64,000 bases of DNA from Verrucomicrobiota bacterium (GTDB lineage Bacteria > Verrucomicrobiota > Verrucomicrobiia > CAIQCK01), in the NCBI GenBank assembly GCA_026397915.1, contig JAPLTX010000059.1, positions 62,001-126,000 on the forward strand, read 5' to 3'. The stretch's first letter is position 1. Each line of letters starts with the position of its first letter. Position numbers and translations under genes: made by a program. The notes beneath the pieces were generated by a model that saw only the letters and a list, made by a program, of their open reading frames with translations, did not search any database and had not been told where the DNA came from. Of the stretch, positions 46,145-54,774 are shown one piece after another.

Positions 46145-46663
46145 TCATCCCTTCACCTTAGAAGACACGCGCGATGACAGCGCGTTCGTCTTCGGTTCCT
46201 CAAAGACCTTCGTGCCGTAGGGAATCGGCGGCTTCGCATAAACCGCCTGGCTCATCGCCTCAATCCGCCATCGGCCGCCGTCCTTCTTCAACTCAACCGT
46301 CTGGCGCTGGTTTTTGTCTCGAAGAATGAATTCCACCTCGCAGCGCGCCAAGCCCGGTCGCGCATCGGGCAGCCTCGTCGTCGCCACGCCCATCACTGGC
46401 GCTTGCGACTCCGTCAGATACTCACGGAACCGTGCCTCGCTCATCTGCTGCCGCGTCGCATCGAGTTGCGGGCGCATGGCATCGGTGAAGCAGTCGAGAT
46501 AGGCGCGCGCGTCGCCACGCCGGCTGGCGTCGAGCATGGCTTGGATGGCGTCCTCTGGCGTCGCGACAGCGTCGGCAAAGTCCGCTGGTCGGTTGCGGGC
46601 GGCGAACCACACGCCCGCTCCGATCAGCAGCAGCGTCAGAATGGTAACAAGGTTGCGTTGCAC
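46145..46663 (-). CDS. Membrane-anchored NTF2-like protein
   Basis: The 172-residue version starts at GTG 46663 with an N-terminal membrane helix (NLVTILTLLLIGAGVWFAA). A soluble domain (TPEDAIQAMLDASRRGDARAYLDC, then WRIEAM) fits the NTF2-like/SnoaL-type cone fold often exported to the periplasm. ATG starts at 46723 and 46771 are possible but overlap the divergent ATPase gene and give an odd N-terminus. No catalytic motif is visible. Function unknown. Confidence 0.6.
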   Translation of the reverse strand: MQRNLVTILTLLLIGAGVWFAARNRPADFADAVATPEDAIQAMLDASRRGDARAYLDCFTDAMRPQLDATRQQMSEARFREYLTESQAPVMGVATTRLPDARPGLARCEVEFILRDKNQRQTVELKKDGGRWRIEAMSQAVYAKPPIPYGTKVFEEPKTNALSSRVSSKVKG

Positions 46664-46674
46664 GAGACGAAACT

Positions 46675-46703
46675 TTGCAGCAGCGGCGGCATTCTGATAT
46701 AGA
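46675..46703 (+). promoter_or_regulatory. Sigma70-like promoter candidate for the ATPase-SPFH operon
   Basis: TTGCAG (46675-46680) and TATAGA (46698-46703) are exactly 17 bases apart and end 18 bases before the ATG at 46722. Match to consensus is partial. Confidence 0.35.
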
Positions 46704-46721
46704 CTGCGAGACGCGTCAACC

Positions 46722-49700
46722 ATGCCAACGTCCTGGAAACAACTCGGCAAGCCGCTCTTCATCGCCGGCATCGGCGCGCTCCTCGCTCTCTACTGGCTCG
46801 GCTTCATCAAGAACATCGGGCCGTTCGACATTGCCGTGCTCATCGCGCTCGTCGGCGGCTACCGGATTTTTGGCGACGCTGTCTGGGGAATGCTCCACGG
46901 CAAGATCTCCAGCGATCTCGCCATCGCCATCGCCGCGTGCGCGGCGCTCGCCATCGGGCAGTATTTTGCCGCCGCCGAAGTCATCTTCATCATGCTCGTC
47001 GGCGGCTGGCTCGAAGAACTGGCGGTGGACCGCACGCGCGGCGCAATCGAGAAACTCATCCGGTTGGTGCCGCGCTCGGCGCGCGTCCGGCGCGGCGACG
47101 AACTGGTGGAGGTCGCCATCACCGACATCCGGCCCGGCAATGTGGTGGTCGTGCGTCCCGGCGAGCGGATCGCGGTGGACGGCGAAGTCGCCGGCGGTTC
47201 GTCAGCGGTGGACCAGAGCGCCATCACCGGCGAGAGCATTCCCGCCAGCAAGGCCACCGGCGACAAGGTTTTCGCCGGCACGATCAACCAGGTCGGCTCA
47301 CTCGACGTGCGCGTGACTGCCGTTGGCGAAGATTCGACGCTCGGCAAGATCATCCATTTGGTCGAGGAAGCGGAGGAGAAAAAAGCCGTCGTCCATCAGC
47401 GCGCCGACCGGTGGGCCGTCTGGTTTGTGCCAACAGTGCTCGCGCTCGGATTGGCAACGTTCTTCTTCTCCAGCGGCGACGTTAGCGCGCGGTTGCTGCG
47501 CGCCGTCAGCGTGCTCATCGTCGCCTGCCCGTGCGCGCTCGTGCTGGCGACGCCAACCGGCATCGCGGCAGGCATCGGGCGGCTCGCGCGCGCCGGCGTG
47601 CTGGTGAAGGGCGGCGTTTATCTCGAACAACTCGCCCGCGTCCGCGCCGTCGTCTTCGACAAGACCGGCACGCTCACGGCTGGCAAACCGCAGGTGGTTG
47701 AGGTGATCGCGTTCGGGACCGACGAACGCGAACTGCTCGCGCTGGCGGCGACGGCGGAGTCGCACTCCGAACATCCGCTGGCACACGTCATCGTCGCCGA
47801 GGCGAAGCGGCGGGGTATCGCGCTGGGGCGGGCGGAGAAATTTGAAGCCGCGCCCGGTCTTGGCATGGTTGCGGAGTGCAACGGTTCGCGCGTCGTCATC
47901 GGTAACCGCCAGCTTCTCCAACAACGCAGCGTCGTAATTCCGCCAGAAGCTGAGGCGCGAATCACCCGGCTGGAGGAGGCTGGCAACACCGTTGTGCTGG
48001 TCGCGACCAACGGCGCGGTCGCCGGCGCCATTGCGGTGATGGACACGCCGCGCGACGACGCGAAGGAAACCGTCGCGCGGTTGCGCGGGCTGGGCATCGA
48101 GCACGTGCTGCTCCTGACCGGCGACAACGAGCGCGTTGGCCGCGCGGTCGGCGAACGGCTCGGCATCGCCGAGGTCGGCGCGGGGTTGCTACCGGCGGAC
48201 AAGGTTGGCCGTATTCGCGCGCTCCAGCAGCGCGGCCTGCCGGTGCTGATGTGCGGCGACGGTATCAATGACGCGCCATCGCTCGCGGCGGCGGACGTGG
48301 GCGTGGCCATGCGCGGGCTGGGGTCCGACATCACCATCGAAGCGGCGGATGTCGTATTGATGAGCGACGACCTGAAGAAGATTCCGTTCGCCATCGAGTT
48401 TTGCAGGCGCGTCGTCTCGACCATTCATCACAACATCTGGTGGTTCGCCATCGGCTTCAACGGCTCGGCAGTGTTCGCGGCGTCGCAAGGCTGGATTGGC
48501 CCCATCGGCGCGGCGATCACGCACCAGATCGCGTCGTTGCTCGTCGTCTGCAACTCGCTGCGGCTGCTCTGGAGCGGTGAGTGGACGGCGAAACTGGCGG
48601 CGGCGTGGAAGCGGGAAACGGATGAGGTGAGGCAACTCGCCGCTTCCACCGTCGCGTTTTGCCGCAGCCATCCGGGTGGTGTGCGGAGCGCCGCGGTAGC
48701 AGTGGTGCTGCTCGGCTGGCTGGCGACGGGATTGACGGTGATTCAACCGGACGAAGTCGGCGTCTGGCTGCATTTTGGCAAGAAGCAGACGGTGCTGGAG
48801 CCGGGACTGCATTACGTCTGGCCGTGGCCGTGCGATGAAGTGCCGCGCGTGTTGCCAGGCCGCGTGCAGCGCGTGCAGGTCGGTTTGCGTAGCGTGGAGC
48901 CGGTGGCGGCGAGGCCGTGGTGGGAAACCTGGGCGAAAGGGACGCCGGCAGGGATGCCGGCGCTACAGGAGCCGACAGCTTACGAGTGGAACTATGAACA
49001 CAAGGGCGGGTTCCAGTTCGTCCCGGAGGAGGCGACGACGGTCGTCGGCGACGAGAATTTTGTGGCGGTGACGATGGCCATTCATTTTGTGGACAAGGAC
49101 CCGGTGGCGTATCTGTTCGCGACGGTGGACCCGCCGGCACTGGTGAAGGCGCTCGCGGAGGCCGCGCTGCGCGACGCGGCGGGGCGCACGGCGGCGGAGG
49201 AGATGTTGACGACCGGCCGCGCGGCGACCGAGCGGAGTGTGCAGAAGTATTTGCAAGACCGGCTCGACGCATGCGGCGCGGGCATCGAGGTGCAAAGCGT
49301 GCGGTTGCAGGACGTGCATCCGCCGATCGAACTGGTGGACGCCTACCGCGACGTGGCAAGCGCGGTCGAGGAAAAGAGCCGCGTCATCAACGAGGCGGAA
49401 GGCTACCGTAACGAACAGTTGCCGCTGGCGCGCGGCACGGCGACGAACACGGTGATGGTGGCCACCGGCGCGCGCGACGCGAAGATCGCCGACAGCACCG
49501 GCAAGGCGGAGCGGTTCGCGGCAACGGTGCGTCCGCTCGGCGCGCAACGGGCGGCGCACGCGGAGCGGTTCTATCTGGAATTGATGGAGGAGATTCTGCC
49601 AAGCCAGCAGCTTTACGTCGTGGACCGTCGCAGCAAGAGCCAGATTTATCTGCTGAACGAACGGCTCAAGGCGCTGTTGGGGCCGACCGCGCAACCCGCG

Positions 49701-49736
49701 CCGGCGCCGGCGCGCCCAACGATTCCCGAAGAGTAA
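46722..49736 (+). CDS. P1B-type metal-transporting ATPase fused to an HflK-like SPFH domain
   Basis: A 1004-residue fusion. Residues ~1-640 form a heavy-metal P-type ATPase: CPC (Cys269-Pro-Cys271) in the membrane, phosphorylation site Asp313 in DKTGT, His351-Pro352, and GDGINDAP at 512-519. It lacks the usual N-terminal HMA metal-binding domain. Residues ~656-675 are an extra membrane segment. The rest is a full SPFH/HflK module (IQPDEVGVWLHFGKK, EPGLHYVWPWPCDEV, QSVRLQDVHPP, SAVEEKSRVINEAEGY). Known SPFH proteins scaffold membrane rafts or modulate FtsH. Here one would be tied to a metal pump (Cu/Zn/Cd class not assigned). The next two genes are also SPFH proteins. A 20-base palindrome lies inside the SPFH part. 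Confidence 0.9.
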   Translation: MPTSWKQLGKPLFIAGIGALLALYWLGFIKNIGPFDIAVLIALVGGYRIFGDAVWGMLHGKISSDLAIAIAACAALAIGQYFAAAEVIFIMLVGGWLEELAVDRTRGAIEKLIRLVPRSARVRRGDELVEVAITDIRPGNVVVVRPGERIAVDGEVAGGSSAVDQSAITGESIPASKATGDKVFAGTINQVGSLDVRVTAVGEDSTLGKIIHLVEEAEEKKAVVHQRADRWAVWFVPTVLALGLATFFFSSGDVSARLLRAVSVLIVACPCALVLATPTGIAAGIGRLARAGVLVKGGVYLEQLARVRAVVFDKTGTLTAGKPQVVEVIAFGTDERELLALAATAESHSEHPLAHVIVAEAKRRGIALGRAEKFEAAPGLGMVAECNGSRVVIGNRQLLQQRSVVIPPEAEARITRLEEAGNTVVLVATNGAVAGAIAVMDTPRDDAKETVARLRGLGIEHVLLLTGDNERVGRAVGERLGIAEVGAGLLPADKVGRIRALQQRGLPVLMCGDGINDAPSLAAADVGVAMRGLGSDITIEAADVVLMSDDLKKIPFAIEFCRRVVSTIHHNIWWFAIGFNGSAVFAASQGWIGPIGAAITHQIASLLVVCNSLRLLWSGEWTAKLAAAWKRETDEVRQLAASTVAFCRSHPGGVRSAAVAVVLLGWLATGLTVIQPDEVGVWLHFGKKQTVLEPGLHYVWPWPCDEVPRVLPGRVQRVQVGLRSVEPVAARPWWETWAKGTPAGMPALQEPTAYEWNYEHKGGFQFVPEEATTVVGDENFVAVTMAIHFVDKDPVAYLFATVDPPALVKALAEAALRDAAGRTAAEEMLTTGRAATERSVQKYLQDRLDACGAGIEVQSVRLQDVHPPIELVDAYRDVASAVEEKSRVINEAEGYRNEQLPLARGTATNTVMVATGARDAKIADSTGKAERFAATVRPLGAQRAAHAERFYLELMEEILPSQQLYVVDRRSKSQIYLLNERLKALLGPTAQPAPAPARPTIPEE
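48943..48962. repeat. REP-like palindrome within the SPFH coding region
   Basis: CGCCGGC and GCCGGCG are perfect 7-base arms around the 6-base spacer AGGGAT. The element reads in frame as part of GTPAGMPALQE and adds a small loop that looks extra to the SPFH fold. Similar GC-rich palindromes are common as dispersed repeats in GC-rich bacteria; the copy number in this genome cannot be judged here. Confidence 0.5.
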
Positions 49737-49737
49737 C

Positions 49738-50634
49738 ATGAAACCGAAACCCAAACTTCTCTCCTGCCTGACGGCCGCCGTCGCGGCCTTGGCAATCTGG
49801 ACTTGTTTCCTCATGGTGCGCGAGAGCGAGAGCGTCATCGTCACGCTGTTCGGCAAACCGGTGCGCACGCTCGACGCCGCCGGCCTGGGGCTGAAGTGGC
49901 CGTGGGAAGGCACATTCCGGTTCGACAAACGCGTGCGACTCTACGACGCAACGCCGTCGGAGTTTCTGACGCAGGACAAGAAGAACATCGTCGTGCAGAG
50001 CTTCGTGGCGTGGAAGATCGCCCAGCCGCAGAAATTCCTGTTGGCCGTGCGCGACACGCTCGGCGCGGAAATGCGGCTGCGCGACGTGCTTTGGAGCGAA
50101 CTCAGCTCGAAACTCGGCGTGACGCCGCTGGCGGCGCTGCTTTCGACGAAGCCGGAGGAGATGAAGCTGGACGAGCTTTCCAAGGGGATTTGCGGCAAAT
50201 GCCGCGAGACGGCGCTGGAACGCTACGGCATCGAGGTGGTGGACGTGCGGATCAAGCGGCTCGGTTTTCCGGCGCAGAACCGCGACGCGGTGTTCGAGAG
50301 GATGCGCGCGGAGCGGCAGCGCGAGGCGAAGCAGTTCCGCGCCGAGGGCCAGGAGGAGGCGATGAAGATTCGCGCCGAGGCCGACAAGCAAAAGACGACG
50401 ATTCTGGCCGAGGCAAACCGCAAGGCCGAGACGCTCAAAGGCGAAGGCGACGCAAAGGCGATTGAGATTTACAACTCGGCCATCGCGCTCGATCCGGCGT
50501 TCTACAAGTTCCTGCGGACGCTCGACGCGTATCGCGGCACATTGAAGGAGAACACGACGCTGGTGCTCGGCAGCGAGAGCGAATTTCTCAAGCTGCTGAC
50601 GGAAGGCGCGCAGGCGCTCGGCAAATCAAAATGA
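49738..50634 (+). CDS. hflC: SPFH-domain protein, HflC-like
   Basis: The 298-residue protein has one N-terminal membrane helix (SCLTAAVAALAIWTCFLMV) and an SPFH domain. Visible features are ESVIVTLFGKP, WPWEGTFRFDKRVRLYDATP, GIEVVDVRIKRLGFP and the HflC-type AEGQEEAMKIRAEADKQK coiled coil. HflC normally pairs with HflK around FtsH at the inner membrane. Its start is separated by one base from the ATPase-fusion stop, and its stop overlaps the next gene (ATGA), so three SPFH units are made together. Pairing with the fused HflK-like domain is inferred from the operon. Confidence 0.88.
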   Translation: MKPKPKLLSCLTAAVAALAIWTCFLMVRESESVIVTLFGKPVRTLDAAGLGLKWPWEGTFRFDKRVRLYDATPSEFLTQDKKNIVVQSFVAWKIAQPQKFLLAVRDTLGAEMRLRDVLWSELSSKLGVTPLAALLSTKPEEMKLDELSKGICGKCRETALERYGIEVVDVRIKRLGFPAQNRDAVFERMRAERQREAKQFRAEGQEEAMKIRAEADKQKTTILAEANRKAETLKGEGDAKAIEIYNSAIALDPAFYKFLRTLDAYRGTLKENTTLVLGSESEFLKLLTEGAQALGKSK

Positions 50635-51536
50635 AACCGCTCCGCTGGATTCTTGCGCTGGCCGTCATCGGCTGGCTCGCGACGTCGGTCTTCATGATCA
50701 CGACCGACGAGCAGGGCGTGCTGTCGCGGTTTGGACGCGTCGTGGACGACCGCGTGCCGCCGGGCATCCACGTGAAGCTGCCGTGGCCATACGACGTCGT
50801 GACGCGGCTGAAGGCGCGCGAAACGAAACGGCTCGGTCTCGGCGTCGCGCTCGCAGGACAGGTGACCGGCTGGACGCCATCGCCGGCGGAGGTCGAGCTG
50901 CTCAGCGGCGACAAGAACATCGTCAACGTTGAGCTGGTGGTCCAATACAACATCGCTGAGCCGCGCGATTACCTGTTTGGCAGCGTGGCACCGGAGGATT
51001 TGCTGAAGGCGGCGGCGAAGAACGCGTTGCTCGAAGTCGTTGGGCGGATGCCGGTGGAGGAAGTGCTTTACGAGAAGCGCGTTGAGATTCAGCAGCGCGT
51101 GCAGGAGCGGCTGGCGAAGCTGGCGGGCGACTACTGCGCGGGCGTCAGCATCAACTCAGTGAACATCCAGCGCGTCTATCCGCCGCCGGAGGTCGCGGCG
51201 GCGTTCAACGACGTGGTCAGCGCGAAGGCCGACCGGTTCCGGCTGTCGGAAGAGGCGCACGGTTACGCCAACGACCTCATCCCGAAGGCGCAGGGCGAGG
51301 CTTATCGCGTCGAGCGGCTTGCCGAAGCTTATCGGCAAGAGAAGATCGAGGTCGCCAACGGCGCGGCGCAGCGTGTGCGGGAGGTGTTCGCCAAATACCA
51401 GACCGCGCCGGCCGACTCGCGCAACCGTCTTTACCTCGAAACATTGGAACAATGTCTGTCGAAGGCGCGCAAGGTGATTGTGGACACCAGCGGCGGCCAG
51501 GCGCCGGCGGGCGTGAGTCTGATCGGATCGCAGTGA
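50631..51536 (+). CDS. hflK: SPFH-domain protein, HflK-like
   Basis: A 301-residue protein with an N-terminal membrane helix (RWILALAVIGWLATSVFMI) and an SPFH domain like HflK: TTDEQGVLSRFGRVV, PPGIHVKLPWPYDVV, VNVELVVQYNIAEPRDYLF, VNIQRVYPPPEV, ALSKARKVIVD-type ending. It resembles the SPFH part of the ATPase fusion in the YVPPPEV/AFNDVVSAKA region (there HPPIELVDAYRDVASA). Its ATG overlaps the previous stop. Presumably it forms a hetero-oligomer with the HflC-like product and the ATPase-attached SPFH domain. No ftsH is nearby. Confidence 0.85.
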   Translation: MKPLRWILALAVIGWLATSVFMITTDEQGVLSRFGRVVDDRVPPGIHVKLPWPYDVVTRLKARETKRLGLGVALAGQVTGWTPSPAEVELLSGDKNIVNVELVVQYNIAEPRDYLFGSVAPEDLLKAAAKNALLEVVGRMPVEEVLYEKRVEIQQRVQERLAKLAGDYCAGVSINSVNIQRVYPPPEVAAAFNDVVSAKADRFRLSEEAHGYANDLIPKAQGEAYRVERLAEAYRQEKIEVANGAAQRVREVFAKYQTAPADSRNRLYLETLEQCLSKARKVIVDTSGGQAPAGVSLIGSQ

Positions 51537-51560
51537 CAAACACAATGGAAGGAACCATCC

Positions 51561-54500
51561 ATGAAACTGTTCATTCTCGTCAGCCTTCTTTCGGCGGCGG
51601 CGCTGGCAACGGCCGCTGACACAGTCACACTCCGCGTGCGCTTCGGCATGAAGGACGCCGAAGGGCAGGACTGGAACGGCAGCATCACCGCCACGCCCGG
51701 CAAGGTCGCGGAGATTCGCGGCTGGCGCTGGACGCCGATGGACAAGGCCGATGGCAACGCGTGGACGGTGAAGACACGCGCCATCCCAGCCCAGAGCAGC
51801 GCCCAGCGCGAGAAAGTCCGAGCCGGTCAGAAGATGCCCATCGGCGATAACGGCGTCATCATCACGCTCGCCGACGTGATGCCGTCGTCGGAGATCGTCA
51901 TCGCCACCAAGCCCGGTGAGGTGAAGTTCAAGCTCAGTGACCTTCCCTACGACAAAAGGCTGCTGCAACTTCAAGGCAACATCGAGATCGAACGCGCGCC
52001 TGCCACCACCGCCATCGCCCAGACGCATGCTGACGAGGATTATCCCGCCGCCGTCGCCGACAAGGACGGCAACGTCTATGTCGCTTACGTTGCCTTCACG
52101 CGCGGCAAGGAGTTTCCCGGCGTGCGAGAGACGCTCGCGACGCCCGACGTGAAACCGGCATTCAACCCCGACAAAGCACGGGTCATCGTTAAGCCCGAAG
52201 ATTTCGATTACCTCGCGCAGAAAACCGGCGGTGACCAGGTGTTGCTCCGTGTCCGCAAAGGCGGCGTTTGGGGCGAGCCGATTCCTGTGAGCAAAGCGGG
52301 CGGCGACGTTTACCGGCCGGCCATCGCGCTGGACGGAGCGGGGCGCGTCTGGATTTTCTACTCGTCGCACGTCAAACCCGATGCCAACCTCGACCACGGC
52401 AACTGGGAACTGATGGCCCGCTGCTACGCCGACGGTAAACTCGGCAAGCCTGTCAACATCAGCAACGCGCCTGGCCCCGACTTCGCACCGGCTGCCGCCA
52501 CCGATGCCAGCGGCAAGGTCATCGTGACGTGGATGGGTGGACGCGGCCAGAGTTTCGACATTTTTGCGGCGATGCAGGACGGCAACAAGTTCGGCGCGCC
52601 GGTCGCCATCGCCGCGACGCCCGCCAACGAATGGGATCCGGCCATTGCCGCAGACAAGAACGGCAACGTCGCCATCGCGTGGGACACCTACGGAAAGGGC
52701 GACCACGATATCTATCTTGCGTTGCGCGGTGCTGATGGCGTGTTCGGCAAGGCAATACCCGTCGCAGCGACGCTAAAATTCGAGGTGCGCCCGGCGCTCG
52801 CCTACGACGGCCAGGGCGATCTCTGGATTGTCTGGGAACAGAGCGGTGAGAACTGGGGCAAGGACTTTGGCGCGCTGAAGAAAACAGGGATCGGCATCTT
52901 CAGCGGCGGCCGTTCGCTCGGCGCGAAAGTATTGCGGAACGGCGCCGAATGGCTCCAGCCGCCGGAGATCGTTGTCGCGCCGGCACCGCCCGCAGGCAAA
53001 GGCAAGGGCAAAGCTCAGGCGGCGAAGTCTGCTGGAGCGAGGACCAAAGGAGCACGCCAACAAATGGCGCCCTGTTTCCCGCGGCTCGCTACCGACGCAC
53101 AGGGAAAGATATGGCTCGCGTTCCGCGGCCGTCCACCCGGCGGCGAATGGCGCGTGGCGAGCGGGCCGATCTTCAACGAGTTCGTTACGCGCATGGACGG
53201 CGACGGCTGGCTGGCACCGATCTGGGTGCCGCGTTCCGACAACATTCTCGACAACCGTCCCGGCTGGGCCGCGCTGCCCAACGGCGACATGCTCCTCGCC
53301 TACTCTGGCGACGGCCGCAGCGCCGTTCATCCTCCTTACGGCGGCGGCAAGGGCGCGGGCAAGAAAGCCGGTGGCGGTGCCGCGCCCGACCCGAACAACT
53401 CAGTCTTTGTCGCGACCATCAGCCAAGCCGACGCCGTGCCCGCACCGAAGCTGACCGTGATTGCCGCCGAACAACCGGCCACTCCCACACCCGCCGTCAC
53501 GGAAGAATTTGCGGCGTCGAAGACGCTCCGCGACTACCGCGTAAATCTTGGCAATGAAACACTGCGGCTCTGGCGCGGTGAATTTCACCGTCACACCGAG
53601 TTGTCGTCCGATGGCGGCGGCGACGGCACGCTGCTCGACATGTATCGCTACGCACTGGACGCCTCCTACATGGACTGGGTCGGCAATGGCGACCACGACA
53701 ACGGCAACGGCCGCGAATACTCGTGGTGGATCACGCAGAAGACCGTGACGCTGTTCACGCTGCCGGGCGCGTTCGTGCCGATGTATAGCTACGAACGCAG
53801 CGTCAACTACCCCGAAGGCCACCGTAACCCTGTCTTCGCCAAGCGTGGTGTCCGCACGCTGCCCCGCATCCCGCTCAGCGACCCGAAGCTGGAAAACCCG
53901 CCGCCTGCGCCCGACACCGAGTTGCTCTACAAGTATCTCCACCGTTTCGACGGCGTTTGCGCCGAGCACACCAGCGCCACCGATATGGGCACCGATTGGC
54001 GCAACAACGACCCCGTCGTCGAGCCGTTTGTCGAGATCTACCAAGGCTGCCGTAACAACTACGAGCGGCCCGACGCGACGCGCAGCGCCATCAGCGAGTC
54101 GAAATCCAAGCTCACCGCCGTCGAAGGTGAGAGCATCGGCGGCTGGCGGCCCAAAGGCATGGTTAACCTCGCCCTCAAGAAGGGCTATCGGCTTGCGTTC
54201 CAATCATCGAGTGACCACGGCTCGACGCATCTGAGCTACTGCAACGTTTGGGTGACCGAGCCGACGCGCGAAGCGATCCTCGACGCAATGAAGAAGCGCC
54301 GCGTCTATGCCTCGACCGACCACATCCTCGCCGACGTGCGCTGCAAGGCTGGCGACAAGGAGCACTTCATGGGCGAAGAGTTCACCACCGCCAAGCCGCC
54401 AACGCTGAACATCAAGCTTGTCGGTGTCAAACCGCTCGCTCGCGTCACCATCATCAAGGACGACGAGGTGGTTCACACGTTCGAGCCGAACCAAAAGGAA

Positions 54501-54644
54501 GTCTCAGTCAACTGGACCGACACGAAGGCGACCGCGGGCAAAACCAGCTACTATTACGTCCGCGGCGAGCAAGTCCCCGACATCGAGCGCGCCACCGGCG
54601 AAATCGTCTGGGTTTCGCCGATGTGGATCAAATACCAACCGTGA
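51561..54644 (+). CDS. Exported PHP/DUF3604 protein with beta-propeller (paralogue C)
   Basis: The 1027-residue protein has a signal peptide (MKLFILVSLLSAAALATAAD), propeller-like repeats (DGNVYVAYVAFTRGK, GKVIVTWMGGRGQSFD, GNVAIAWDTYGKGDHD), and a C-terminal PHP-type domain with GEFHRHTELS and WVGNGDHDNG. Its end (KTSYYYVRGEQV, IVWVSPMWI) matches paralogues A and B. It follows the SPFH operon by 24 bases on the same strand and might be co-transcribed. Two lysine-rich low-complexity stretches (AGKGKGKAQAAKSA and GGKGAGKKAGG) interrupt the propeller and look like linker insertions. Substrate unknown. Confidence 0.85.
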   Translation: MKLFILVSLLSAAALATAADTVTLRVRFGMKDAEGQDWNGSITATPGKVAEIRGWRWTPMDKADGNAWTVKTRAIPAQSSAQREKVRAGQKMPIGDNGVIITLADVMPSSEIVIATKPGEVKFKLSDLPYDKRLLQLQGNIEIERAPATTAIAQTHADEDYPAAVADKDGNVYVAYVAFTRGKEFPGVRETLATPDVKPAFNPDKARVIVKPEDFDYLAQKTGGDQVLLRVRKGGVWGEPIPVSKAGGDVYRPAIALDGAGRVWIFYSSHVKPDANLDHGNWELMARCYADGKLGKPVNISNAPGPDFAPAAATDASGKVIVTWMGGRGQSFDIFAAMQDGNKFGAPVAIAATPANEWDPAIAADKNGNVAIAWDTYGKGDHDIYLALRGADGVFGKAIPVAATLKFEVRPALAYDGQGDLWIVWEQSGENWGKDFGALKKTGIGIFSGGRSLGAKVLRNGAEWLQPPEIVVAPAPPAGKGKGKAQAAKSAGARTKGARQQMAPCFPRLATDAQGKIWLAFRGRPPGGEWRVASGPIFNEFVTRMDGDGWLAPIWVPRSDNILDNRPGWAALPNGDMLLAYSGDGRSAVHPPYGGGKGAGKKAGGGAAPDPNNSVFVATISQADAVPAPKLTVIAAEQPATPTPAVTEEFAASKTLRDYRVNLGNETLRLWRGEFHRHTELSSDGGGDGTLLDMYRYALDASYMDWVGNGDHDNGNGREYSWWITQKTVTLFTLPGAFVPMYSYERSVNYPEGHRNPVFAKRGVRTLPRIPLSDPKLENPPPAPDTELLYKYLHRFDGVCAEHTSATDMGTDWRNNDPVVEPFVEIYQGCRNNYERPDATRSAISESKSKLTAVEGESIGGWRPKGMVNLALKKGYRLAFQSSSDHGSTHLSYCNVWVTEPTREAILDAMKKRRVYASTDHILADVRCKAGDKEHFMGEEFTTAKPPTLNIKLVGVKPLARVTIIKDDEVVHTFEPNQKEVSVNWTDTKATAGKTSYYYVRGEQVPDIERATGEIVWVSPMWIKYQP

Positions 54645-54673
54645 TGAGAAACTCGCGGCCCGCGACAATGACG

Positions 54674-54730
54674 CCGGTCAGCTCAGAGGCTGACGGTCGA
54701 GATCGGCGATGGCGCGAGCGCAACCGCTCG
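54674..54730. terminator. Two hairpins between convergent genes
   Basis: The first hairpin pairs CCGGTCAGC (54674-54682, one bulged G) with GCTGACGG (54689-54696). The second pairs CGAGCG (54715-54720) with CGCTCG (54725-54730) around CAAC. They fill the 130-base gap between paralogue C and the REC-phosphatase gene. No U-tract is seen. Confidence 0.4.
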
Positions 54731-54774
54731 TGGACATCAGTTCATTCGAAGCAGCCGCAACCACGTCTCATGAC

